Assembly: GCA_002687775.1 (NCBI GenBank)
Contig: NZBF01000007.1
Coordinates: 1-6,397 of the forward strand
Direction of reading: 5' to 3'
Length of the DNA stretch: 6,397 bases
From: Nanobdellota archaeon
Lineage (GTDB): Archaea; Nanoarchaeota; Nanoarchaeia; Woesearchaeales; GW2011-AR9
A model generated the notes under the pieces. It worked only from the letters and a program-made list of their open reading frames with translations. It searched no databases and was not told the origin of the DNA. The translations under genes and the position numbers were made by a program. Positions 1-4,878 of the stretch are shown here, one piece after another. Within the stretch, counting starts at the first letter, position 1; each line of letters begins with the position of its first letter.

Positions 1-84
1 AAGTTTTTGTGACCTTTAGGAGAACTACGCTTACGCTAAACATTATGAACTTGACTGGTGCCTTTTATGTGTAAACTTTATCTC

Positions 85-90
85 AAAAAA
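85..90 (-). terminator. Oligo-T run downstream of the 123-512 gene
   Basis: On the minus strand a run of six T residues lies about 35 nt past the stop codon of the gene at 123-512. Archaeal RNA polymerase terminates at such T-runs. The site also falls between inverted-repeat blocks, so this is only a candidate. Confidence 0.35.
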
Positions 91-122
91 GAATGTAGGG
101 GACTTAAACTAATGAAGAGGTC

Positions 123-512
123 TTATTTCATTCCTGAATAGGGATCATCCCATGTCTTAATTTCAACAATCGCTTCTTCAATTTCTTTCCTAACTTCTGG
201 TTTCAGATTTTTCTTTAATGATTCCTTTAATAATCTGCCAATTTTTTCTAGACCAAGATGTGCCGATATATATATTGTTGATTCTACAAACTCAGCATTT
301 TCCAAATCTAAATGATCTATTAACCATTTTGTTATTTTTTCCTTTAAATCGGGATTTATTACTTCATAAGTATGCCACTGTCTATCTGACATTTCACCAA
401 GAGCTTCAATAATATCAGATTTTGATGCATTTTTTTCGATTAATATCTCATTAAAACAAGTAGCAACTTCCTCTGGTTCCATTGAATCAGGTAATTCTCC
501 ATAATTCTTCAT
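123..512 (-). CDS. Hypothetical acidic alpha-helical protein (129 aa)
   Basis: I do not recognise this family. The protein is acidic, has no signal peptide or membrane segment, and reads as several amphipathic helices. The C-terminal half (a stretch containing LGLEKIGRLLKESL, then PEVRKEIEEAI) resembles HEAT-like helical pairs, but this is only an impression. Two ATG codons are available, at 521 and 512. I prefer 512 because a TATA box (TTTATATG, 544-537) begins exactly 32 nt upstream of it, the same spacing as for the DGR target gene; that predicts a leaderless mRNA starting at the second ATG. The gene stands alone between its own inverted repeats (3-14, 54-63 and 98-109 on the left; 617-697 on the right). 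No partner gene hints at a function. Confidence 0.75.
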   Translation of the reverse strand: MKNYGELPDSMEPEEVATCFNEILIEKNASKSDIIEALGEMSDRQWHTYEVINPDLKEKITKWLIDHLDLENAEFVESTIYISAHLGLEKIGRLLKESLKKNLKPEVRKEIEEAIVEIKTWDDPYSGMK

Positions 513-536
513 ATTAAGCATAATTCAAGGAACAGA

Positions 537-550
537 CATATAAATCTTTG
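537..550 (-). promoter_or_regulatory. TATA box with purine-rich BRE for the 123-512 gene
   Basis: The minus strand reads CAAAGATTTATATG here. The TATA element begins at 544, 32 nt before the ATG at 512. Transcription starting about 26 nt after the TATA centre would begin at or next to that ATG. Confidence 0.6.
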
Positions 551-722
551 TGCAAAAATTTAATAACAGTTTTCTTGATACTCAAATAAATTATCTTCAA
601 CTAAAAACATCTAGTTGTTTAAGTCCCCCTTTCTAAAATAAAACAATAAAGAATAAATGGAGATTAGGCACCAGTTTTTCTTCTCGGTCACAAAAACCTC
701 AGCACTTTGTATGCAAAGCTTG

Positions 723-757
723 GGGGGACATGAAGTCCCCCAGACTTAACATCATTA
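723..757. repeat. Junction module copy 1: ATGAA-loop hairpin plus 15-mer
   Basis: A perfect 7-bp stem GGGGGAC/GTCCCCC with loop ATGAA (723-741) is followed after 1 nt by GACTTAACATCATTA (743-757). The same two parts, an ATGAA-loop hairpin and then a 15-mer with one difference, recur at 3317-3349. Both copies lie in the gap between two inverted-repeat-flanked units. A recombination or attachment role is inferred from position only. Confidence 0.6.
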
Positions 758-840
758 AATACAATAAGCCTTGGGGAGCCATTAGAAGTAAATTCTATTC
801 TTAAAAACTATAATAATTAACGGGCGTTCTTTCTTATTAA

Positions 841-864
841 TAAAACAGAATAAAAATGAAAAAA
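841..864 (-). terminator. T-rich terminator after the secreted-protein gene
   Basis: Directly after the TAA at 865-867 the minus strand carries closely spaced runs of T6, T5 and T4. This is the usual form of an intrinsic archaeal terminator without a hairpin. Confidence 0.5.
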
Positions 865-1599
865 TTAATTTGGTAATGATGGAGGCCCAGAAACATCTTG
901 CTCTCCAGGTGTCCATACACAAAGATCATTGTTAGAACTAATCTTCATAACAAGACCCATTCCCATAAATTCTTCACCAATTGCGTTTCCACCAGTTTCG
1001 AAGTGTTCAACTTTTCCCCAAGATTGTTTCTTAGAATCAAAAGCATAAACTTTACTTACGCTACAACCTGATTGCTCAAACGTAACTGGAAAAGTATACA
1101 TTCCTGGACTTTGAACTTCTGCCATTTCTGGTGTAATTGCTATGAAATTCCAACCATTAACTAAAATTCTTCGTTGTTTAAAATCATCTGCCCAATATTT
1201 AAGAACTCCATCTTTATTTGAGTAAACCCACATAGATCCGCCGTTTGCAATATTGGCATCTTGAGTATCCCACCAAGATGGAATTTCAGACTTTCCCTGC
1301 ATAACACTTAACCAATCTACATATTGTTTTTGTAGTGGAGCATAATAATAAACTGCTTTAATATTATTATCCTTAATTTCACTGGTTGGCAATATTTGAT
1401 TTGGTCCAGAAAATGTAGATACCAAATTCCATCCTTCATTTAGTTCAACGCTCAGATCATATTTATAATAAAATGCATTTGAGTCATCATTGGTAACATA
1501 TCCTTGTCCATCACGCATTTCTTTTAAGTTAGCATATCCAAATACAACAGGAACAACTAACAGAGATACCATTAAAATTAAACCTAATATTTTTTTCAT
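865..1599 (-). CDS. Secreted protein with two tandem GWN-type domains (244 aa)
   Basis: This is an exported protein of unknown function. Residues 1-23 form a signal peptide: Lys2 and Lys3, a hydrophobic core to about residue 20, and likely cleavage after Gly-Tyr-Ala. The mature part is a tandem duplication. Repeat 1 (about 54-136) contains GWNLVS at 56-61, a VYYYAPLQKQYVDW stretch at 83-96 and MWVYSNKDGVLKYW at 123-136. Repeat 2 (about 147-229) contains GWNFIA at 149-154, VYAFDSKKQSW at 184-194 and LVMKISSNNDLCVW at 216-229. GWN-LVS repeats of this kind are common in secreted and surface proteins, but I cannot name the family with certainty. Repeat 2 adds Cys179 and Cys227, a possible disulfide. 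The C-terminus GPPSLPN echoes the PPxLP motifs of the upstream lipoprotein. A strong GGAGG site lies 7 nt before the ATG, inside the end of the upstream gene, so the two genes are cotranscribed. Confidence 0.8.
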   Translation of the reverse strand: MKKILGLILMVSLLVVPVVFGYANLKEMRDGQGYVTNDDSNAFYYKYDLSVELNEGWNLVSTFSGPNQILPTSEIKDNNIKAVYYYAPLQKQYVDWLSVMQGKSEIPSWWDTQDANIANGGSMWVYSNKDGVLKYWADDFKQRRILVNGWNFIAITPEMAEVQSPGMYTFPVTFEQSGCSVSKVYAFDSKKQSWGKVEHFETGGNAIGEEFMGMGLVMKISSNNDLCVWTPGEQDVSGPPSLPN

Positions 1600-1601
1600 T
1601 T

Positions 1602-1787
1602 TTATTCCTCCGGAAGTTCTGGTGGTTGTAGGGTATTGTCCTCTAAGCTTTCTGCTGATTTATCCATTTTCTCATCAGGCAAAGCAGGTGGTTGAATAGT
1701 ATCACTATTATCAGTAGTTGTACTGCAACCAGTAACCACCATCAAACCTACAATCAAAATCATAATTAAAGCAATTAATTTTTTCAT
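1602..1787 (-). CDS. Small lipoprotein with two PPxLP repeats (61 aa)
   Basis: The first 20 residues are a lysine-headed hydrophobic signal ending in Val-Thr-Gly-Cys (Cys21), which fits a lipobox, so the protein is probably lipid-anchored on the outer face of the cell membrane. The mature part is only 40 residues, Ser/Thr/Asp/Glu-rich and likely unstructured. It holds two copies of one motif, QPPALPDE (32-39) and QPPELPEE (54-61). The next gene, 2 nt downstream, encodes a secreted protein ending in GPPSLPN, so the two products share a short Pro-rich motif and may bind the same partner or be processed together (inference). The start is supported by AGAGGT 8 nt upstream of the ATG. Function is otherwise unknown. 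Confidence 0.75.
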   Translation of the reverse strand: MKKLIALIMILIVGLMVVTGCSTTTDNSDTIQPPALPDEKMDKSAESLEDNTLQPPELPEE

Positions 1788-1837
1788 TTTAGCAACCTCT
1801 TATATTGATTCTATTATATCTATTCAAAACTATACTC

Positions 1838-1848
1838 TATTTAAATAA
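1838..1848 (-). promoter_or_regulatory. Probable TATA box for the lipoprotein operon
   Basis: The minus strand reads TTATTTAAATA after an A-rich stretch. A start site about 27 nt downstream would fall near 1816 and give a leader of about 30 nt that includes the AGAGGT ribosome-binding site. Confidence 0.45.
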
Positions 1849-1929
1849 TTTTTGGAAAGAACGCCCTTTTATTGCTAACGCTTGATTCTCATCCTGGAAG
1901 TGTTTAGGCTCCCTACGGCTTACTTCTTC

Positions 1930-1959
1930 GGTTTAATATTCCCTTCGGGAATTTAAACC
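1930..1959. repeat. Long hairpin with TTC loop
   Basis: GGTTTAA, a bulged T and ATTCCC pair with GGGAAT and TTAAACC around the 3-nt loop TTC. This gives 13 base pairs with one bulge. It lies between units 1 and 2, outside both pairs of inverted repeats. It could be a transcription or recombination structure; the sequence does not say which. Confidence 0.65.
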
Positions 1960-2111
1960 TCGACCACGTTGCACTCTCCTCCCTTTGGTCGTCGGGGTAT
2001 TTAACAGCGATTAAGTCGAATAAAATTTTCATTTCTAGTAAATTGTAAGAGGGCAGGGTATTGATACTTTAACTAAACTGTAAAAAACTAAATTTAATGG
2101 CGAGAAAATAA

Positions 2112-2327
2112 TTACTTTACTTTTATTCCAAACAATGCAAGAATAGCAATCCCAAATTGAACTATTACTGCTAAAAAAATAAGATTAACCACCATTTTCA
2201 AATATGGATCTTCTTCATTTTCTACTGCTTGTTTTCTTTCTTCATTCAATTCAACCATTGCTCCAGTAAGAGTATTTGCAGTTTCAGTTGTAACATTGTC
2301 TTTTATTTCTTCAACAGTATTTGGCAA
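2112..2327 (-). CDS. Small single-pass membrane protein, uncertain start (71 aa)
   Basis: I do not recognise this protein. It has an N-terminal polar helix rich in Glu, Asn and Thr (residues 1-43) and one hydrophobic segment (about 44-67) ending in Gly-Ile-Lys-Val-Lys, so it is probably a tail-anchored membrane protein. The only near-full-length start is TTG at 2327, with no clear ribosome-binding site. The frame stays open upstream for seven more codons to the TAA that ends the 32-aa peptide at 2349-2447, and both lie in one frame. Possible explanations are a separate protein translated by reinitiation, the 3' part of one two-segment protein interrupted by a nonsense change or sequence error, or stop readthrough. 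It is the last gene of the LemA operon. Confidence 0.55.
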   Translation of the reverse strand: MPNTVEEIKDNVTTETANTLTGAMVELNEERKQAVENEEDPYLKMVVNLIFLAVIVQFGIAILALFGIKVK

Positions 2328-2348
2328 ATTCTTTACTTCTTCAGCAGT

Positions 2349-2447
2349 TTAATGTTCTCCCATTAAATGAAGAGCTCCCCACATCAAAAAAAAAGAAATA
2401 GATGCAAAACCAAAAATTCCCAATAAAATTACAATTATCTTATTCAT
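2349..2447 (-). CDS. 32-aa membrane peptide coupled to LemA
   Basis: This short frame starts with ATG at 2447, overlapping the lemA stop codon as ATGA, the classic arrangement for translational coupling. It encodes a very hydrophobic peptide with one membrane segment (residues 4-22) and a short tail containing Met-Trp-Gly-Ala-Leu-His, ending Gly-Glu-His before TAA at 2349-2351. AAAGG just before the ATG can act as a weak ribosome-binding site. The next 71-aa frame continues in phase after this TAA, so the peptide may be the N-terminal half of a protein cut in two by a stop codon. Alternatively it is a genuine small membrane partner of LemA. No family is recognised. Confidence 0.6.
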   Translation of the reverse strand: MNKIIVILLGIFGFASISFFLMWGALHLMGEH

Positions 2448-2980
2448 CCTTTCATTGAGAAAAATGGTCTTTCTTCAAATTTGAAAATCTTTGCAACTAA
2501 ATTTTTAGGAAACACTTGAATTTGTCCATTGTACCAACCAACTCGTTTATTGTAAACTTTTCTTTCATGAACAAGTTCCTTTTCTACATAACCAATACTA
2601 CGTTGCAAATTCATAAAACTCTTATCTGCCTTTAATTTGGGATATCTTTCCTGAATAACAAGAAGTTTAGATAGTGCTGATTCTAACATATTTGCTGTCT
2701 TGATCTTTGCCTCAGGAGACTTACTTCTACCCCATTGTGATCTAAGTTTTGTAACCTGCTCCAAAGTTCCTTTTTCATGTTTAGCATATCCCTTAACAGC
2801 TTCAACTATTGCTGGAATCATATCAAACTTCTTCTTTAAGTGAACCTCAACGTGACTTGCTTGTTTATCAACATTAATTCGTTTGATAACAAGATCGTTA
2901 TATGTTTTCCAAACAAATCTAGCTAAACCAATAACTACAAGACCACCTCCAATCCCAAATCCAAGTGCCCAATAATTCAT
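2444..2980 (-). CDS. lemA: LemA family membrane protein
   Basis: LemA proteins have one N-terminal membrane segment and a helical bundle. They are widespread in bacteria and archaea, and their cellular role is not settled. The membrane segment is at about 3-23. Family hallmarks follow in order: YNDLVIKR (27-34), the region around HLKKKFDMIPAIVEAVKGYAKHE (47-69), ERYPKLKAD (111-119), F-MNLQ near 122-126, then VEKELVHERKVYNKRVGWYN (132-151) and VFPKN (156-160). The length of 178 aa is normal. The start is well supported by AGGAGGAT a few nucleotides before the ATG, overlapping the stop of the upstream gene. Its stop overlaps the next ATG. It is the second gene of a four-frame operon, between a DUF2683-like gene and two small membrane frames. 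Confidence 0.93.
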   Translation of the reverse strand: MNYWALGFGIGGGLVVIGLARFVWKTYNDLVIKRINVDKQASHVEVHLKKKFDMIPAIVEAVKGYAKHEKGTLEQVTKLRSQWGRSKSPEAKIKTANMLESALSKLLVIQERYPKLKADKSFMNLQRSIGYVEKELVHERKVYNKRVGWYNGQIQVFPKNLVAKIFKFEERPFFSMKG

Positions 2981-2992
2981 TTTATTATCCTC

Positions 2993-3178
2993 CTAAAATT
3001 TTAATGCTTTTTTATAATAATCCTCATTTTTTTTCATGTTTTTTGGTGTTATGTTGACTTCAAAATACTTAATAATGTGCTTGATTGCTTCTTGTTTTGT
3101 TTTCAAACCATTAACTAATTTGTAAACTTCAACAATCTTGTCCTCTTGTTCCGATAAGTCAACTAGTATTTTTGTCAT
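2993..3178 (-). CDS. DUF2683-like small protein (61 aa)
   Basis: This is a small Lys/Glu-rich protein. Residues 1-41 (TKILVDLSEQEDK followed by TKQEAIKHIIKYF) match the pattern of a short archaeal family I associate with DUF2683: one beta strand and two helices, like a ribbon-helix-helix unit. DNA binding or oligomerisation is plausible but not shown. The gene opens the LemA operon. GGTG (3188-3185) lies 6 nt before the ATG, a good archaeal ribosome-binding site, and the stop TAG at 2993-2995 overlaps the ribosome-binding site of lemA. If it binds DNA it could control the operon, but no operator is evident. Confidence 0.7.
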   Translation of the reverse strand: MTKILVDLSEQEDKIVEVYKLVNGLKTKQEAIKHIIKYFEVNITPKNMKKNEDYYKKALKF

Positions 3179-3215
3179 TTATAACACCATGTAATATAGT
3201 ATAACGCCTAGTTAC

Positions 3216-3228
3216 ATATAAACTTTTC
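3216..3228 (-). promoter_or_regulatory. BRE/TATA promoter of the LemA operon
   Basis: The minus strand reads GAAAAGTTTATAT. Its first 12 bases are identical to the promoter of the DGR target gene (5747-5736). Transcription would start near 3190, about 12 nt before the ATG at 3178, leaving room for the GGTG ribosome-binding site. Confidence 0.65.
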
Positions 3229-3316
3229 GGTTATTTTTGTGTTTTCTCGCCTTTCTATACCCTGCCCTTAGGAGAAATGAAAATTTGACTTCTTCGCTCA
3301 CTATGTTCGCTCGACC

Positions 3317-3349
3317 TAGGGATGAACCCTAAGCGACTTAACATCGTTA
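3317..3349. repeat. Junction module copy 2: ATGAA-loop hairpin plus 15-mer
   Basis: The stem TAGGG/CCCTA with loop ATGAA (3317-3331) is followed after 3 nt by GACTTAACATCGTTA (3335-3349). The 15-mer matches the copy at 743-757 in 14 of 15 positions, and both hairpins have the same loop sequence although the stems differ. Confidence 0.6.
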
Positions 3350-3482
3350 GTTTCAATTGTGTTTAAGTTCTAAAAAATAATGGGGGAGTTCTAAAAGTTA
3401 CACTTTACTTCGTAAAGAAATTTGATTATTCTGATAGGGGGGTTCCTAAAAACAACGTTAAAAATAGATATGGCGGGGCGTT

Positions 3483-4697
3483 CTACTTCTTACTAATTCT
3501 ATTGTATTCCTTTGTAGACACTTCATTTTGAAACTTATTCTCAATAGCACCCATAATCTTACTTCTCAAATTAAACGTATCTGCATTCTTTGCATATGCA
3601 ATCCAACCTTCCAGAAAATCATAAACTTCATCATACATTATTTCACCATTATCAAATTTCTCGCAAATCAATCTCAACTTTCTCTTAAATGAACGGACAT
3701 TTCTCTTCTTCATTATTTTGTGGAATGGAAAAATCTTCAACCCAAGAAAATCCACACCATCACTAGATAAAACTATCCTTGTCTTCTCTGGATGTAAGTC
3801 TAACAACAATTCCTCCTTTAGAAATTTAGCAATCTTTTTCTTCCATTCTGCTAATTTTTCCTCAGAACCATGTAGGATTACAAAATCATCAACATAGCGA
3901 ATGTACTGTTTTGATTTCAGCTTATGTTTTACAAACTTATCCAATTCATTCAAATACACATTAGCAAAGAATTGTGAGGTAAGATTGCCTAATGGCATAC
4001 CTTTGCCTTCGCTCATGGAATAGTTACTCAATATCCTTCGTATTAGCCACAAAACTTTAGGGTCATGAATTCTCTTTCCAATGATTTTTAACAGAATGGA
4101 ATGGTCAACTTCATCAAAATAATGGCGAATGTCCGATTTTAAGATAAATACCTGAGAAGTGTTATTCTGAGAAAGTTTCTTGCGAAAATATTGGAAACGA
4201 TGGATTGCTTTAAGTGTTCCTTTTCCTTTGCGATTAGCATAAGAATCATAGATAAACATTTTCTCAAAGAATGGTTCAATGATGTTGCATAACGCATGAT
4301 GAATAACCCTGTCACGAAAATCTGATTTGCTTATTTTTCTTGTTTTTGGATCTCGCAGGATAAATGTCTTTAACGGTATTGGTTTATATGAATGAAAAAG
4401 AAGCTCTGTTCTCAATAAATCCAGATTTTCAGTAAGATTTCCTTCAAATTCAAGAACGCATGGCCTTAATGTTTTATGTTTTCTTGCTTTCTTGTAGGAT
4501 AATTCCAAATTTTGAATACTGCATAATTCTTTCCAGAGATCACGAGGTTTCAAAAGAAGTGTCTCAGCATTATAGTGGGCTATTCCACGCAGGGCGTTAT
4601 GATTGTTTACATTACGATCATTGGCATTGAAGTTTGAATTGTTGTTGAAATTATTCAGCCACGAAGCCCGCCCAACATCATAGCTCTTGATGCCCAT
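3483..4697 (-). CDS. DGR reverse transcriptase with template repeat in its 5' coding end
   Basis: This enzyme would copy TR RNA into cDNA with errors opposite adenines, and that cDNA would replace the VR of the target gene. RT homology runs from about residue 50 to the end. Motifs in order: LEFEGN (82-87), FRDRVIHHALCNIIEP (127-142), LKSDIRHYFDEVDHS (186-200) with catalytic Asp189, GMPLGNLTSQFFANVYLNE (233-251), and YIRYVDDFVIL (265-275) with catalytic Asp270 and Asp271. The SQ of LTSQ is the DGR signature, where group II intron RTs have SP. The thumb region (DFLGLKIFPFHK, 316-327; YAKNADTFNL, 368-377) resembles the Bordetella phage DGR RT. There is no maturase or endonuclease domain. The ATG at 4697 is preceded by GGTGA and is the only ATG before residue 147. 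Residues 8-39 are therefore the translated TR, rich in Asn. A TTG at residue 49 is the alternative start. Confidence 0.95.
   Translation of the reverse strand: MGIKSYDVGRASWLNNFNNNSNFNANDRNVNNHNALRGIAHYNAETLLLKPRDLWKELCSIQNLELSYKKARKHKTLRPCVLEFEGNLTENLDLLRTELLFHSYKPIPLKTFILRDPKTRKISKSDFRDRVIHHALCNIIEPFFEKMFIYDSYANRKGKGTLKAIHRFQYFRKKLSQNNTSQVFILKSDIRHYFDEVDHSILLKIIGKRIHDPKVLWLIRRILSNYSMSEGKGMPLGNLTSQFFANVYLNELDKFVKHKLKSKQYIRYVDDFVILHGSEEKLAEWKKKIAKFLKEELLLDLHPEKTRIVLSSDGVDFLGLKIFPFHKIMKKRNVRSFKRKLRLICEKFDNGEIMYDEVYDFLEGWIAYAKNADTFNLRSKIMGAIENKFQNEVSTKEYNRISKK
4581..4676 (-). repeat. DGR template repeat (TR)
   Basis: These 96 bp align without gaps to the VR at 5056-5151 with 82 identities. All 14 differences fall on adenines of the minus-strand TR: 11 read as G and 3 as T in the VR. 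The TR has 31 adenines; none of its 65 other bases differs. Twelve AAC/AAT codons give the Asn-rich segment at RT residues 15-34. The first 21 bases and the GC-rich stretch near the 3' end (CGCCCTGCGTGG) contain no A and are invariant. The TR is in the same reading frame as the VR. Confidence 0.95.
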
Positions 4698-4752
4698 TTT
4701 TCACCACTGTTTCAGCCATAATACTCAGAAGTATTGTGTCACGGTTGTCTTA

Positions 4753-4777
4753 TCAGCTTAGAGCAAGTCTAAACTGA
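4753..4777 (-). other. 10-bp hairpin upstream of TR and RT
   Basis: TCAGTTTAGA and TCTAAGCTGA pair over 10 bp (one G-T) around the loop CTTGC. It lies in the 181-nt spacer between target and RT genes, 76 nt upstream of the TR, so it would be part of a TR-containing transcript started upstream. It could shape the TR RNA or act as a terminator or operator; this is inferred from position. Confidence 0.5.
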
Positions 4778-4780
4778 ATG

Positions 4781-4789
4781 TTTTATAAA
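4781..4789 (-). promoter_or_regulatory. Possible TATA box for TR and RT
   Basis: The minus strand reads TTTATAAAA with no clear purine-rich BRE. A start about 27 nt downstream of its centre would fall inside the hairpin at 4753-4777, so the assignment is weak. Read-through from the target-gene promoter is equally possible. Confidence 0.3.
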
Positions 4790-4867
4790 GTTGTCGCCAA
4801 CGCCATAGCATAAGAGCGTGTAGTCCAGCTCTACTCCACATTATGTAGAGTAATGCCGAGACAAGAA

Positions 4868-4878
4868 TGAAGAAAAAA
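4868..4878 (-). terminator. T-run after the DGR target gene
   Basis: Six T residues (4877-4872) follow within a few bases of the target gene's TAA on the minus strand. Partial termination here could separate target mRNA from the TR/RT transcript. Confidence 0.4.

Larger units (their letters stand above)
3..697. repeat. Interrupted inverted repeats flanking the 123-512 gene (unit 0)
   Basis: Three blocks left of the gene recur as reverse complements, in mirrored order, to its right. They are GTTTTTGTGACC at 3-14 with 686-697 (12/12), ACTGGTGCCT at 54-63 with 666-675 (10/10), and GGGGACTTAAAC at 98-109 with 617-628 (12/12). The sequence between blocks is not conserved. The left arm may extend beyond the window edge. 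The pairing is seen directly; its role as an element end is inferred. Confidence 0.7.
522..864. other. Gene-free 343-bp intergenic region between units 0 and 1
   Basis: No coding sequence is credible here. The region holds the promoter of the left gene (537-550), the right inverted-repeat arm of unit 0 (617-697), a small hairpin CTTTG-TATG-CAAAG near 708-718, the junction module (723-757), the left inverted-repeat arm of unit 1 (765-833), and the T-rich terminator (on the minus strand) of the secreted-protein gene near 841-866. Confidence 0.75.
765..1922. repeat. Interrupted inverted repeats flanking the lipoprotein operon (unit 1)
   Basis: Block GGGCGTTCTTTC at 822-833 is the exact reverse complement of 1855-1866 (12/12). 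Outside it, TAAGCCTTGGGGAGCC at 765-780 pairs with 1907-1922 (14/16). The spacers between the two blocks are 41 nt on the left and 40 nt on the right, so the geometry is conserved although the spacer sequence is not. The arms enclose exactly the two-gene operon at 865-1787. Confidence 0.75.
1788..2111. other. Gene-free 324-bp intergenic region between units 1 and 2
   Basis: No coding sequence is credible here. The region holds the lipoprotein promoter (1838-1848), the right inverted-repeat arm of unit 1 (1855-1922), a strong hairpin (1930-1959), a GC-richer stretch (1960-2000), and the left inverted-repeat arm of unit 2 (about 2007-2108). Confidence 0.75.
2023..3286. repeat. Interrupted inverted repeats flanking the LemA operon (unit 2)
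   Basis: Three exact blocks are mirrored: AAATTTTCATTTCT at 2023-2036 with 3273-3286 (14/14), AGGGCAGGGTAT at 2050-2061 with 3257-3268 (12/12), and GGCGAGAAAA at 2099-2108 with 3242-3251 (10/10). Weaker similarity continues outward: CGACTTAATCGCT, read on the minus strand from 2019, against GACTTCTTCGCT at 3287-3298. The arms enclose the whole operon at 2112-3178. The innermost left block ends 3 nt from the last stop codon. Confidence 0.8.
3179..3482. other. Gene-free 304-bp intergenic region between LemA operon and DGR
   Basis: No coding sequence is credible here. The region holds the LemA promoter (3216-3228), the right inverted-repeat arm of unit 2 (3242-3286), the second junction module (3317-3349), and the left inverted-repeat arm of the DGR unit (3357-3482), which includes a hairpin CTTTAC-TTC-GTAAAG at 3403-3417. 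Confidence 0.75.

Noticed and set aside
218..412. Plus-strand frame inside the 123-512 gene
   Set aside because: It is a shadow of the minus-strand gene with no start signal and a composition-driven hydrophobic translation.
743..757. Integron attC site suggested by ACTTAAC (fits RYYYAAC)
   Set aside because: No matching GTTRRRY partner in a foldable arrangement was found at suitable distance here or at 3335-3349. The inverted repeats flank genes instead of lying between them as an attC would, and no integrase gene is present.
1490..1699. Plus-strand frame across the lipoprotein/secreted-protein boundary
   Set aside because: It is opposite two well-supported genes with proper ribosome-binding sites and signal peptides, and has no independent support.
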